A stretch of DNA of 9,319 bases from Pseudomonadota bacterium (GCA_009778235.1 WRKE01000253.1:1-9319), one strand, 5' to 3'; shown: positions 1 through 7,090, counted from the stretch's first letter. Translations and numbers: made by a program. Notes: generated by a model from the letters alone, not told the origin.

Positions 1-95
1 GCATGGAGTTCGCCGCCAACATATTGACCCGGCTTACGCACCAGGGGAAGAATCCGGTCAAGATTCAGGGAACAGTGAAAAGGCATGACAGATAA
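1..95 (+). CDS. 3' end of an unrecognised protein gene (partial)
   Basis: From position 3 a reading frame runs open to a TAA at 93-95, giving about 30 residues that end in KIQGTVKRHDR. Roughly 70% of its codons end in G or C, as in the genes of this window, whereas the DNA after the stop is visibly richer in A and T. That contrast supports a real gene tail. The ATG at position 3 need not be the start; the gene probably begins outside the window. I do not recognise the family. The stretch is too short to rule out a chance frame. Confidence 0.4.
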   Translation, partial: MEFAANILTRLTHQGKNPVKIQGTVKRHDR

Positions 96-201
96 GGACA
101 CATGGAGAAAAAAGGAATAAAAAAAGCGAGACGATCAAAAATTGGTTCTATTTGCTAACGGAAGAAGGGGGGCGGCTTCAGCTTCCCCACAGTAAATCCG
201 C

Positions 202-225
202 CGGCGGCGGGACACCCGGCCGCCG
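202..225. repeat. GC-rich inverted repeat (hairpin)
   Basis: The arms CGGCGGCGGG (202-211) and CCGGCCGCCG (216-225) pair at 9 of 10 positions across a 4-base loop, ACAC. No T-run follows directly; the nearest is TTTTT at 242-246, 16 bases away. It is therefore not a standard intrinsic terminator. It could slow transcription coming from the upstream gene or be a structured leader element. Function is unknown. Confidence 0.5.
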
Positions 226-237
226 ATGAAGACCGGC

Positions 238-278
238 GCGATTTTTGCTTAACATAATAAGGTTTTTCAAAAAATCGC
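238..278. promoter_or_regulatory. AT-rich dyad around a possible -10 box of the AMIN gene
   Basis: GCGATTTTT (238-246) and AAAAATCGC (270-278) are perfect 9-base inverted arms. A nested CTTA/TAAG pair lies at 248-251 and 258-261. The -10-like CATAAT (253-258) sits near the centre. A dyad across a promoter is a common form of operator, but the same sequence could fold as an RNA hairpin in the 5' leader. No particular regulator can be named. Confidence 0.35.
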
Positions 279-314
279 CTCTCAACATTCACTCAACATC
301 CAGTGGACAGAAAA

Positions 315-1757
315 ATGAAGAAATCATTCGTTGCCCTTGCCATGCGTTCCCTGTTCGCCCTGTTGCTGGCCTGCACGGTCGCCAGTGCCGAGGATATGCC
401 AGAGGCCCCGCGACTGCAGAAACTTACCCACACCACCCTCTCGCCCACCAGTGAACAGGTGATTCTGCAACTTAACGGCTCCTATAGCCCAAAAGTCTTC
501 ACTTTGAAAGACGAAAACCCGAGACTGGTCTTTGATTTCGACGGTATGACCTACGGCAGGGATATCAAAGGCATCACCACCGCCACCGGCTCGATCGTCA
601 AGCGAGTGCGGGTGGCCCGGCATGAGGGCGATCAGGCCAAGACCCGTATTGTCTTTGATCTCACCACCTTCAAGGGCTTGAACTACACCCAGAAATTCGA
701 CGAGAATAACCAGACCCTGGTGGTCCAGTTCACCGGCCCGGGCAAGGCCGCCTTGCCGCAGCAACGGGACAAGGCCGCCGAACCGAAACTGGCCAAAGGG
801 GCCACGCCGGCTCCCACCGGGGACGGAAAACCGCTTGAGAGCGCATCCGGCCAACCGCAACCACCGGCTGAGCAGCCAATAACCCCGGAGCCAGCGCCGC
901 CAACAACCCAAGCCGCATCGCCACCGACCGATCAAACCGCAACCGACGCGCCCAAGCAGCCGATGCCGGGTACGGCTGAAGCGGTATCCAAAACTCCGTT
1001 TACCCCCATCGGGGCCGAAGAAATCATCAAGCAAGAAAAGGTGGCCGCACCGCCGGAGACCGCGGCAATGAAGCCTTCGATGGCCGAGAGTGCAGACCGC
1101 GGGGCCGTACCGCCACCCGAGACCGCGACCGTGTCGCCTGCGGCCCCTTCCCAGGACCTTGCCGCCGCCACTGCCAAGCCCGAAGAACCTGAAAAAAAGC
1201 AGGAAAAGCTAGTCAAGCAAACCGTGCCCCAGCCCGCGCCCGACAGCAAGAAAGAAAAAAAGGCCAAGGCGGCCCAGACCCAAGCAACCCCATCCCGACC
1301 TGAAGCGGCAGCGCCCGCCGCTGCGACCGCAGAAAAAAAGGCGGAAGACGCCGCTCCTGAGGCCGGCAAATCAGAGGCCACAGACAAACCCGCCCTCCTG
1401 GCCAAGACAACCGACAAACCGCAGATTGAATATGTCAAATTCGACGATTCTTCACCCAAGGGTGAAATGATCCTCTTCAAACTCAACGGTTTTCATCCCC
1501 CGGCCATCCACGGAGTCGAAGAAGGCATTCCCAGGGTCATCTGCGACTTCAACAACACCAAGCTGCTCCAGGCCAACAAGGGCACGGTCACGACCAGCGG
1601 CAAATTCATCAAGGCGATCCGCACCACAGCCACCAAGAAGCCGGAGAAGGTTCGGGTGGTGATCGATTTGGAGCCCAACCGCAGCTACGATTTGCAGCAG
1701 GTGTTCTTCAAGGAGGACAATCTTTTTGTTCTCATTGTCAACACAGTGAAGAGATAG
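315..1757 (+). CDS. Exported protein with two AMIN domains joined by a long Pro/Ala/Lys-rich linker
   Basis: This is a protein of 480 residues. Residues 1-25 form an export signal: MKK at the N-terminus, a hydrophobic run at 12-20, and ASA before Glu26 as a type I cleavage site. An alternative is lipoprotein processing at Cys20 (LLLAC). Residues about 34-139 resemble an AMIN domain (a beta-rich domain found at the N-terminus of AmiC-type amidases and in PilQ), with RLVFDFDG followed by IVKRVRVARH. Residues about 371-478 repeat the pattern (RVICDFNN, then FIKAIRTT and VRVVIDLEP). The linker between them (about 141-368) is low-complexity Pro/Ala/Lys/Glu. No amidase, secretin or other catalytic domain is present. 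AMIN domains are known to target proteins to peptidoglycan or the septum, so a cell-wall-binding or scaffold role is inferred. ATG 315 is preferred over GTG 303 because it starts right at the signal peptide and has a GGA 7 bases upstream. Confidence 0.85.
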   Translation: MKKSFVALAMRSLFALLLACTVASAEDMPEAPRLQKLTHTTLSPTSEQVILQLNGSYSPKVFTLKDENPRLVFDFDGMTYGRDIKGITTATGSIVKRVRVARHEGDQAKTRIVFDLTTFKGLNYTQKFDENNQTLVVQFTGPGKAALPQQRDKAAEPKLAKGATPAPTGDGKPLESASGQPQPPAEQPITPEPAPPTTQAASPPTDQTATDAPKQPMPGTAEAVSKTPFTPIGAEEIIKQEKVAAPPETAAMKPSMAESADRGAVPPPETATVSPAAPSQDLAAATAKPEEPEKKQEKLVKQTVPQPAPDSKKEKKAKAAQTQATPSRPEAAAPAAATAEKKAEDAAPEAGKSEATDKPALLAKTTDKPQIEYVKFDDSSPKGEMILFKLNGFHPPAIHGVEEGIPRVICDFNNTKLLQANKGTVTTSGKFIKAIRTTATKKPEKVRVVIDLEPNRSYDLQQVFFKEDNLFVLIVNTVKR

Positions 1758-1762
1758 CGCTT

Positions 1763-2572
1763 TTAGTCAACGCGCTCCACGGTGAAATGGGGAGGCGGCA
1801 CCACCTGAAAGGCGGCCGCCTCCTGGGATAAAAAGGAAAAAATCCGCTCAATGTGAACGGTCAGGGTGCCGGTTATGGCCTGACCGCTGATGCGCAGGCG
1901 GAACGGCCAGGGAAAATCGGAATTTTTTTCCGTTCGGTAATCGGCATACTGCACCGCCAACGCCTGATCTCCCCGGTCATCGAACAGCAGGTGCTGCAGC
2001 ATGGTGCCGCTCTCTCGCTCCAGCAGGACATAGTGTTCCTGCCGCTTCTCGTCACGCCATTGATACCAGATTCCCCGGCCTTCCTTGTCCTGGGATGGCG
2101 CGGCCGCACCCCCTTGCTCCTTGGCCAGGAAACCGCCCAGCAGGGGGAGCAGATCCTCCGGCATCACCGCCTCCGGCACATAGGTCCGCCAGAAATGGGA
2201 CTGAACCGGCCCCTGATAGATATGGCCGCTCCGATTGTCGACCATGGTAAAGGCAGAGGCATCGGCAACCGCCAGGATGAGCGTCCGCCCCAGGGGATCG
2301 TTCACCGTGACCCGGAACAGGGCTGGCCGCTGCACCAGCAGCGAGGCCCCCACCCCACCCTTGCTGCCCAGCACCTCCCATAGCAGGCGGACATCGGCAT
2401 CAAGGGCCTGCGGCCGCCTTGCGCCGAGAAAATCCGTCCACAACACCTTGGCCACCCGCTCCTCGACCTGCGCCAGCGGCACGGTCTGCGGCTGTTTGCC
2501 GGCACACCCCGCGAGCATTGCCAGGCAGCAGACGGTCAGCAATATCAGGCGCAACCACCGAACGCCTGCCAT
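1763..2572 (-). CDS. LolB-like outer-membrane lipoprotein
   Basis: This protein of 269 residues has a clear lipoprotein signal: hydrophobic residues 6-20, lipobox LAGC at 20-23, and Ala at +2, which favours the outer membrane. The mature part has no enzyme motif. Its middle, with RPALFRVTVNDPLGRTLILAVAD followed by a line leading to LLPLLGGFL near residue 145, has the alternating strand pattern of the LolB/DUF4292 lipoprotein-acceptor fold. LolB takes lipoproteins from the chaperone LolA and inserts them into the outer membrane. The start codon shares one base with the TGA of the upstream TPR gene (TGATG), so translation is probably coupled. LolB is best known from beta- and gammaproteobacteria, so true LolB function here is inference; a general lipid-binding lipoprotein is the alternative. 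The stop codon lies 5 bases from that of the convergent AMIN gene. Confidence 0.7.
   Translation of the reverse strand: MAGVRWLRLILLTVCCLAMLAGCAGKQPQTVPLAQVEERVAKVLWTDFLGARRPQALDADVRLLWEVLGSKGGVGASLLVQRPALFRVTVNDPLGRTLILAVADASAFTMVDNRSGHIYQGPVQSHFWRTYVPEAVMPEDLLPLLGGFLAKEQGGAAAPSQDKEGRGIWYQWRDEKRQEHYVLLERESGTMLQHLLFDDRGDQALAVQYADYRTEKNSDFPWPFRLRISGQAITGTLTVHIERIFSFLSQEAAAFQVVPPPHFTVERVD
1791..1823. repeat. GC-rich inverted repeat just past the AMIN gene stop
   Basis: GGAGGCGGC (1791-1799) and GCCGCCTCC (1815-1823) are perfect 9-base arms around a 15-base loop. It lies within the 3' end of the LolB-like gene and 34 bases after the AMIN stop codon. Neither strand has a T-run after it. It could weakly stop or shield transcripts from the convergent genes, or be a by-product of Ala- and Pro-rich coding. 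Confidence 0.35.
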
Positions 2573-4308
2573 CAGCGGACGCCCTGCTTGTCCAGGATGC
2601 GGATCTTTTCGCGAATCCGATTTTTGTCCTTGGCCTCGGTGGCGGATTTCACCGCCTTCTTGTACGTCTGCAAGGCATCACGCATCCGCTCCTTCTCCAG
2701 ATAGACATCGCCTAAATGTTCCAGAATGGCGGCATCCTCGGGAGACAACCGGACCGCTGCCTCCAGCTCCTTGATCGCCTGATCGAGCTTGCCCAGCCGA
2801 TAGTAGACCCAGCCCAGGCTGTCGCGGATATAGCCGTCATCCGGTTTAAGCTCAATGGCCCGCTGGATGTACTCCAGGGCCTGGTCAAGGTTGATTTTCT
2901 TGTCAGCCCAACTAAACCCGACAAAATTCAGGGCCGCGGCGTTGTCGGGCTTGATGGTGATGATCTTCTGCATGACAGCCAGCGCCGCGCTGTGCTCGCC
3001 GTTGTCTTCCAGCAGCAGGCCGTACCCGTAGAGCAGATTTTCGTCGTTGGGAAAATATTTGAGTCCGAGCAGTAACACCTTTTTGGCGATGTCATCACGG
3101 CCTTCGATTTGATAGAGACCGGAGAGCATCATATACATCTCGGCCGTGCTCTGTTTGCCGGTGTCCAAATAGCTTTCCAAAAGCTGGCGGGCCTCTTCCA
3201 CCTTGCCCTGTTCCCTGAGGATCCGCACCTGCAAGAGCAGGCCATCCTGGTATTCGGCGGCACCCTGGTCAACCAAACGCAACTGCTTCAACGCCCGGCT
3301 GTACTTCTGTTGCTGGACCAGGAGTACGGCGAGGAAGTAACGGACCTCGGCCAAGTTCTCTTTTTGCAGAATCTTCTCGAGAATGGCCGCAGCCTTATCA
3401 TAATGGCCCTGCTTGGTGTACAAGCGGGCAATGGTCAGGTCGACTCGCTGGGGTTGTTCGGTATAGGTTTTCAGCTGATTCAGCCCGGCCAGGGCCTGGT
3501 TGACCTTCTTCTGCAGCAGATAGACATGAATCAGGGCCACCTGGGCGGCCTCGTTCTGCTCGTCACGTTCGACCACGCCCTCAAGCAGGGAGGCGGCCTC
3601 GTCGTATCGCTCGTTTTTAATGTAGAGTTCAGCCAGTTCAAGGCTCAATTCGCTGGACCAGTTCCGCTCCAGGGCCTGCTGGTAATGGGCCACCGCCTCG
3701 TCGACCAGGTGCTGCACCTGACATATCCGGGCCATGAGGATATGCCCCGGATAGGAAGCCGGATCCTGGGCCAGCACCCGTAAAAGCAGCGGTCTGGCCT
3801 TGGCCGCCTGATCGGCGCCCAGGTACATTTCGGCCAGCAGCATCAGGGTGGTTGGATCGTCGGGGTGCTGTTCGCTGATCAACTGGTACTGTTCCATGGC
3901 CTCGGTGTTTCTCTTCTCCTTGAGCAACACCTTGGCATAGAGCATCCGCATCCCGGTCCGATCCGGGTGGGTTTGCAGGTAATTGTGCAGCCAGATCGCG
4001 GCCTCGTCGGTCCGCTCCAGCCGCAGGAGCAGGATCGGCACCTTTTCGCTGATGTAAGCCGCCTGATCGTCGCAAATCAGGGCCTTCTGATAAAACTCCA
4101 GGGCTTCTTCGAAACGGAGCAGCAGTTCAGCATGGCGGCCCCAAAGAAAATAGGCATAGGAACAGGCGTGATCGGCCTTGCCAGCGGCTGGTGGCGCCGT
4201 CTGCAAGGCAGCGGTTTCGGCCTTGGGCTGGCAGCCGCCGGCCAGCAGGACCGCGCCAGCCAAAACCAGAAGCAACCGAAAACGAAAACCGAGCATGAAC
4301 CGGAACAT
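2572..4308 (-). CDS. TPR-repeat outer-membrane lipoprotein, LbcA-like
   Basis: This is a protein of 578 residues. The signal peptide (residues 1-25, Arg-rich start then LLLVLAGAVLLAGG) ends at Cys26 with Gln at +2, a relaxed lipobox (AGGC). The rest is a nearly unbroken array of about 13 tetratricopeptide repeats, a helical protein-binding scaffold; the last three are the most canonical (for example DSLGWVYYRLGKLDQAI). Size, lipidation and position before a LolB-like gene match P. aeruginosa LbcA (PA4667), which helps protease CtpA degrade cell-wall hydrolases. Shared function is inference, as TPR arrays diverge and converge easily. The frame stays open upstream to 4404, but ATG 4308 begins the signal peptide, is preceded by AAGG, and overlaps the tmk stop by one base (TAATG). 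Confidence 0.8.
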   Translation of the reverse strand: MFRFMLGFRFRLLLVLAGAVLLAGGCQPKAETAALQTAPPAAGKADHACSYAYFLWGRHAELLLRFEEALEFYQKALICDDQAAYISEKVPILLLRLERTDEAAIWLHNYLQTHPDRTGMRMLYAKVLLKEKRNTEAMEQYQLISEQHPDDPTTLMLLAEMYLGADQAAKARPLLLRVLAQDPASYPGHILMARICQVQHLVDEAVAHYQQALERNWSSELSLELAELYIKNERYDEAASLLEGVVERDEQNEAAQVALIHVYLLQKKVNQALAGLNQLKTYTEQPQRVDLTIARLYTKQGHYDKAAAILEKILQKENLAEVRYFLAVLLVQQQKYSRALKQLRLVDQGAAEYQDGLLLQVRILREQGKVEEARQLLESYLDTGKQSTAEMYMMLSGLYQIEGRDDIAKKVLLLGLKYFPNDENLLYGYGLLLEDNGEHSAALAVMQKIITIKPDNAAALNFVGFSWADKKINLDQALEYIQRAIELKPDDGYIRDSLGWVYYRLGKLDQAIKELEAAVRLSPEDAAILEHLGDVYLEKERMRDALQTYKKAVKSATEAKDKNRIREKIRILDKQGVR

Positions 4309-4916
4309 TACACACCTTTGCGCACGAGCAGTTTCTGGACCGCCGCGCGGATGGAGGATTGCACCTCCGCCAACGACCGAGCGGCAGAGATGCGCACTAT
4401 ACAACTGTGGGGGAAGGATGCAAAGAGCGCGGCCACTTTTTCCAACTGCTCCTGTTGCTCGAAATCGTTGGGGGTTTCGCCGCGCTGAGTGCGGATACGC
4501 AGGACACCCTCTGCCACCGGCAGGGTAAGCAGAAGGACCAGATCCGGCTCGGGCGCGAAATCATGACGGGCAAACACCTGGGCCGGATCGCACCCTGCCG
4601 CCCCTTGGTAGGCTGCGGTGGAAAAATAATACCGGTCGGTGAGCACGATCGCTCCCTGGGCCAAGGCCGGATGAATACATTCGGCGACGTGCTGGCGGCG
4701 GTCGAGCAGGAACAGTTCCAGCTCCTGCTCCGGCGAGACCTGCTTCCGGTTCCGGAACAGGGCGCGAATCCGCTGCCCATGGGGGCCGTCGGTCGGCTCC
4801 CTGGTCTCGACCACCTTCCTTCCCTGTCCGCGCAGGAAGGCGGCAAGCAGCGACAAGTGGGTGGACTTGCCGGTACCGTCGATCCCTTCGAAGGCGATCA
4901 GCAAGCCGGACTGCAT
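4308..4916 (-). CDS. tmk: Thymidylate kinase
   Basis: Tmk phosphorylates dTMP to dTDP with ATP, an essential cytoplasmic step of dTTP supply. The protein has 202 residues, a usual size. Visible are the P-loop GIDGTGKS (residues 11-18), REP (39-41) for the thymidylate site, DRY (94-96) within TDRYYFSTAAYQG, the strand PDLVLLL (124-130), and the lid RIRTQRGETPNDFE (140-153), which carries the basic residues as in bacterial enzymes without Arg in the P-loop. REP is followed by TDG instead of the frequent GGT. A strong ribosome binding site, GGAGG with 6 bases of spacing, precedes ATG 4916. The start lies inside the end of pdxA (19-base overlap), and the stop overlaps the TPR gene start. Confidence 0.95.
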   Translation of the reverse strand: MQSGLLIAFEGIDGTGKSTHLSLLAAFLRGQGRKVVETREPTDGPHGQRIRALFRNRKQVSPEQELELFLLDRRQHVAECIHPALAQGAIVLTDRYYFSTAAYQGAAGCDPAQVFARHDFAPEPDLVLLLTLPVAEGVLRIRTQRGETPNDFEQQEQLEKVAALFASFPHSCIVRISAARSLAEVQSSIRAAVQKLLVRKGV

Positions 4917-5938
4917 GGACCACCTCCCCGGCGCCGGTTGGCGACTATGGTTTGCGCCATGTCCAGGGCTGCGGCCAGGCTGGACGGGTCGGCCAGGTTT
5001 TTCCCGGCGATGTCGTAGGCGGTGCCGTGGTCGACCGAGGTGCGGACCAGCGGCAGGCCGAGGGTGACGTTGACCCCGTCCTGGAAATGGAGGAGTTTGA
5101 AGGGGATCAATCCCTGGTCGTGATACATGGCGATCACCGCGTCGTATTGACCTTCGGCGGCCTGGTGAAAGATGGTGTCCGGCGGCCAGGGACCGCTCAC
5201 TTGATCGGCGGCAAAAGGTGCCAGCGCCGGCTTGATGATCCGCTCTTCCTCATCACCGAACAACCCGTTCTCGCCGCCATGGGGGTTCAAACCCGCCACC
5301 GCTATCCTGGGCGCGGCAAGACCAAAGTCGCGCTGCAAGGCGGTCCGGGTCATATCGATGCAGTCGGCGATTTCCGCCACGCTCAGCAGTTCAGGCACCT
5401 GGCGCAGGGCCACATGGATAGTGACCAGGATCACCTTGAGCCGCGGTCCGGCCATCATCATCCGCACCCGCGGACTGCCGGTGAGGGCGGCCAGCATTTC
5501 CGTGTGCCCCGGGTAGGGATATCCCGCGGCCTGCAGGCTTTTTTTGCTGATTGGACAGGTGACGATGGCACTGCACGCGTGCGCGCTGACCAGCTTGACC
5601 GCTTCTTCGATGCACCGCCCCATGACCAGGCCGCAGGCCGCGTCGGGCTGGCCCCAGTGGACCGGCTCGCTCCGGGGCGGGCCGACCTGAAGGACCGGAA
5701 TACGGCCACTGTTGACCGGCTGGCCGGGCTGCCACTTTCCAATGGGCAGCCCCATGCCGAGCTTAGCCGCCGCCTGGCGCAGCACCGCGATATCCCCCAC
5801 CACCACGGCCCGTCCCGGGATCAAATAAAAAAAATCCTCGCGGCCAAACAAACGGCAGATGATCTCCGGGCCAATCCCGGCCGGGCAGCCCATGGTGATC
5901 GCCACCGGGGCCAGATCTTCCCTCGCTGCGGTGCTCAT
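4898..5938 (-). CDS. pdxA: 4-hydroxythreonine-4-phosphate dehydrogenase
   Basis: PdxA oxidises 4-phosphohydroxy-L-threonine with NAD to the unstable ketone used by PdxJ in DXP-dependent pyridoxal phosphate synthesis. The protein has 346 residues, slightly longer than E. coli PdxA. The three metal-binding histidines are present: His175 (TIHVAL), His220 (GLNPHGGE) and His273 (MYHDQG), matching E. coli His166, His211 and His266. The signatures GHTE (144-147) and GLPLVRTSVDHGTAYDIAGK (294-313) are intact. The N-terminal motif reads GCPAGIGPE, where an acidic residue (GD or GE) is usual before Pro. ATG 5938 is chosen over a TTG at 5959 because AGGAG lies 5 bases before it and the N-terminus then fits the family. 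It follows yraN by 8 bases. Confidence 0.93.
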   Translation of the reverse strand: MSTAAREDLAPVAITMGCPAGIGPEIICRLFGREDFFYLIPGRAVVVGDIAVLRQAAAKLGMGLPIGKWQPGQPVNSGRIPVLQVGPPRSEPVHWGQPDAACGLVMGRCIEEAVKLVSAHACSAIVTCPISKKSLQAAGYPYPGHTEMLAALTGSPRVRMMMAGPRLKVILVTIHVALRQVPELLSVAEIADCIDMTRTALQRDFGLAAPRIAVAGLNPHGGENGLFGDEEERIIKPALAPFAADQVSGPWPPDTIFHQAAEGQYDAVIAMYHDQGLIPFKLLHFQDGVNVTLGLPLVRTSVDHGTAYDIAGKNLADPSSLAAALDMAQTIVANRRRGGGPCSPAC

Positions 5939-5946
5939 GCTCTCTC

Positions 5947-6330
5947 CTACAACACGCAATCAAAGGCGTTTTTGATATGATCAATAACCGCGGGCTGGTC
6001 GCCATCCAAGCGGATCGCGATCACGTCGAACCGGGCGGACGTCTCAAGCAAGCCGTGGCTTTGCAGGTATTCTTGGGCAATCCGGGAAATCTGCCGCTGC
6101 TTGCGGCTGTCCACCGCCTCGAACGGGGTGCCGAAACCCGAGGATTTGCGGGTCTTGACCTCAACGAAGACCAGGATGTCGCCATCCCGGGCGATGATGT
6201 CGACCTCGCCATAGGGTTTGCGGTAATTGACCTCAACGATCGCATACCGCCGCCTGGTCAAAAATTCGACTGCCAGGGCTTCGCCGAAACAGCCGGTGAG
6301 CCGGGTCGCTTTTTTCTTGCGCAACAACAC
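5947..6330 (-). CDS. yraN: YraN/UPF0102 family nuclease-fold protein
   Basis: This small protein (127 residues) has the UPF0102 signature: GE at 16-17, GEVDII at 41-46, FVEVKTRK at 55-62, then FGTPFEAVDSRKQ and RFDV near the end. The D-(x)n-ExK arrangement (Asp44, Glu57, Lys59) is that of the restriction-endonuclease-like (PD-(D/E)XK) fold, so a nuclease role is likely, but the cellular function of YraN is not well established. It commonly sits next to rnhB, as here. I prefer GTG 6330, which has GGAG 6 bases upstream, over TTG 6342, which would add four residues and lacks a ribosome binding site. The TAG stop overlaps the AGGAG of pdxA. Confidence 0.9.
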   Translation of the reverse strand: MLLRKKKATRLTGCFGEALAVEFLTRRRYAIVEVNYRKPYGEVDIIARDGDILVFVEVKTRKSSGFGTPFEAVDSRKQRQISRIAQEYLQSHGLLETSARFDVIAIRLDGDQPAVIDHIKNAFDCVL

Positions 6331-6350
6331 CGTTCTCTCCAATCACATCG

Positions 6351-7073
6351 TCACCACAGGCTCGGCAAAGCCGGCGGCGGATCAGACTCAGGTAAAAACT
6401 CGACCACACCCCGGAAGGTGCGGCGGTGCAGCGGGCAAGGACCGTGCATGGCGATCGCCTGCCGGTGCGCCTTGGTAGGATATCCCTGGTGACGATCGAA
6501 ACCATACTGGGGATAGCAGCGGTGGGCCTCGGCCATCAACCGGTCGCGGGTCACCTTGGCGATGATCGAGGCCGCGGCGATGGAGGCACTTTTCGACTCG
6601 CCCTTGATCAGGGTCAGTTGCTGAATCGTCACCGGCGCCCGATGTCTGCCGTCAACCAAAAGCACATCCGGCATCCGGCCGTGGTTGTTGGCGACGCATT
6701 CCGCCAGCGCCCGTTGCATCGCCAGCAGGGAGGCCTGCAGGATATTGATGGCCTCTATTTCCCGGGGATCGGCCATGCCGATCCCGACCAGGGCGCCATT
6801 TTCTTGCAGCAGGGCGAACAGTTGCTCGCGCTGCGGGGCGGTGAGCTGTTTGGAATCGCGGAAGGGTTGATAGTCGCAATCCTTGGGCAGAATCGCGCAG
6901 GCGGCAACGACTGGCCCGGCCAGCGGCCCGCGGCCGGCTTCGTCGAGGCCGGCGACCAGACTGGCTCCGTGGCCATAAAATTGGCGCTCAACGGAAAAGG
7001 TGTCGCCCTGCTGGAAAGACACGTCGGGAAGAAGAAGAGAAACGCATGGGTTCATGCCGCACTTGCCATGCAT
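6351..7073 (-). CDS. rnhB: Ribonuclease HII
   Basis: RNase HII cuts the RNA strand of RNA-DNA hybrids and removes single ribonucleotides from DNA. The protein has 240 residues. The first motif GLDEAGRGPLAGPV carries Asp44, Glu45 and the GRG junction-reading element (47-49), LLVDG gives Asp141, and SIAAASIIAKVTRDR with the later YGFDRHQGY are typical. The fourth metal ligand, usually Asp in KGD (E. coli Asp126, 18 residues after Asp108), is Glu159 here (IKGES, also 18 residues after Asp141). ATG 7073 has a modest AGG five bases upstream; ATG 7055, six codons later, is also possible and would give a more normal leader length from the predicted promoter. The gene is separated from rplS by a terminator. 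Confidence 0.93.
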   Translation of the reverse strand: MHGKCGMNPCVSLLLPDVSFQQGDTFSVERQFYGHGASLVAGLDEAGRGPLAGPVVAACAILPKDCDYQPFRDSKQLTAPQREQLFALLQENGALVGIGMADPREIEAINILQASLLAMQRALAECVANNHGRMPDVLLVDGRHRAPVTIQQLTLIKGESKSASIAAASIIAKVTRDRLMAEAHRCYPQYGFDRHQGYPTKAHRQAIAMHGPCPLHRRTFRGVVEFLPESDPPPALPSLW

Positions 7074-7090
7074 TGCCGCCTGGTTGGAGC

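Larger units (their letters stand above)
96..314. other. Non-coding stretch upstream of the AMIN-domain gene
   Basis: This stretch of 219 bases separates the tail of the first gene from the AMIN gene. It holds two inverted repeats, listed separately, and A/T-rich DNA around 240-280 that suits a promoter. The best -10-like hexamer is CATAAT at 253-258, but I find no convincing -35 box 16 to 18 bases before it. An 18-codon frame at 102-158 is the only small frame I noted, and nothing supports it as a gene. Confidence 0.5.

Noticed and set aside
102..158. Small Lys-rich frame of 18 residues in the left intergenic stretch
   Set aside because: AGGA-like sequence is poor at the right distance and a frame of this length in A-rich DNA is expected by chance.
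324..1034. Open frame of 236 residues on the minus strand opposite the AMIN gene
   Set aside because: It is a shadow of the Pro/Ala-rich coding sequence and gives Gly/Arg/Leu/Trp-rich low-complexity protein without domain features.
1069..1150. Near-repeat in the AMIN linker (APPETAA and VPPPETAT)
   Set aside because: Short similarity within low-complexity Pro/Ala/Thr sequence; not enough to call an internal repeat unit.
3109..3783. Open frame of 224 residues on the plus strand opposite the TPR gene
   Set aside because: Its Leu/Gln-rich composition mirrors the helical repeats on the other strand; no start signal or family was seen.
4952..5980. Open frame of 342 residues on the plus strand opposite pdxA
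   Set aside because: It is antisense to a clearly real pdxA, shows no recognisable domain and is rich in His, Gly and Arg, as expected for the reverse frame of GC-rich coding DNA.
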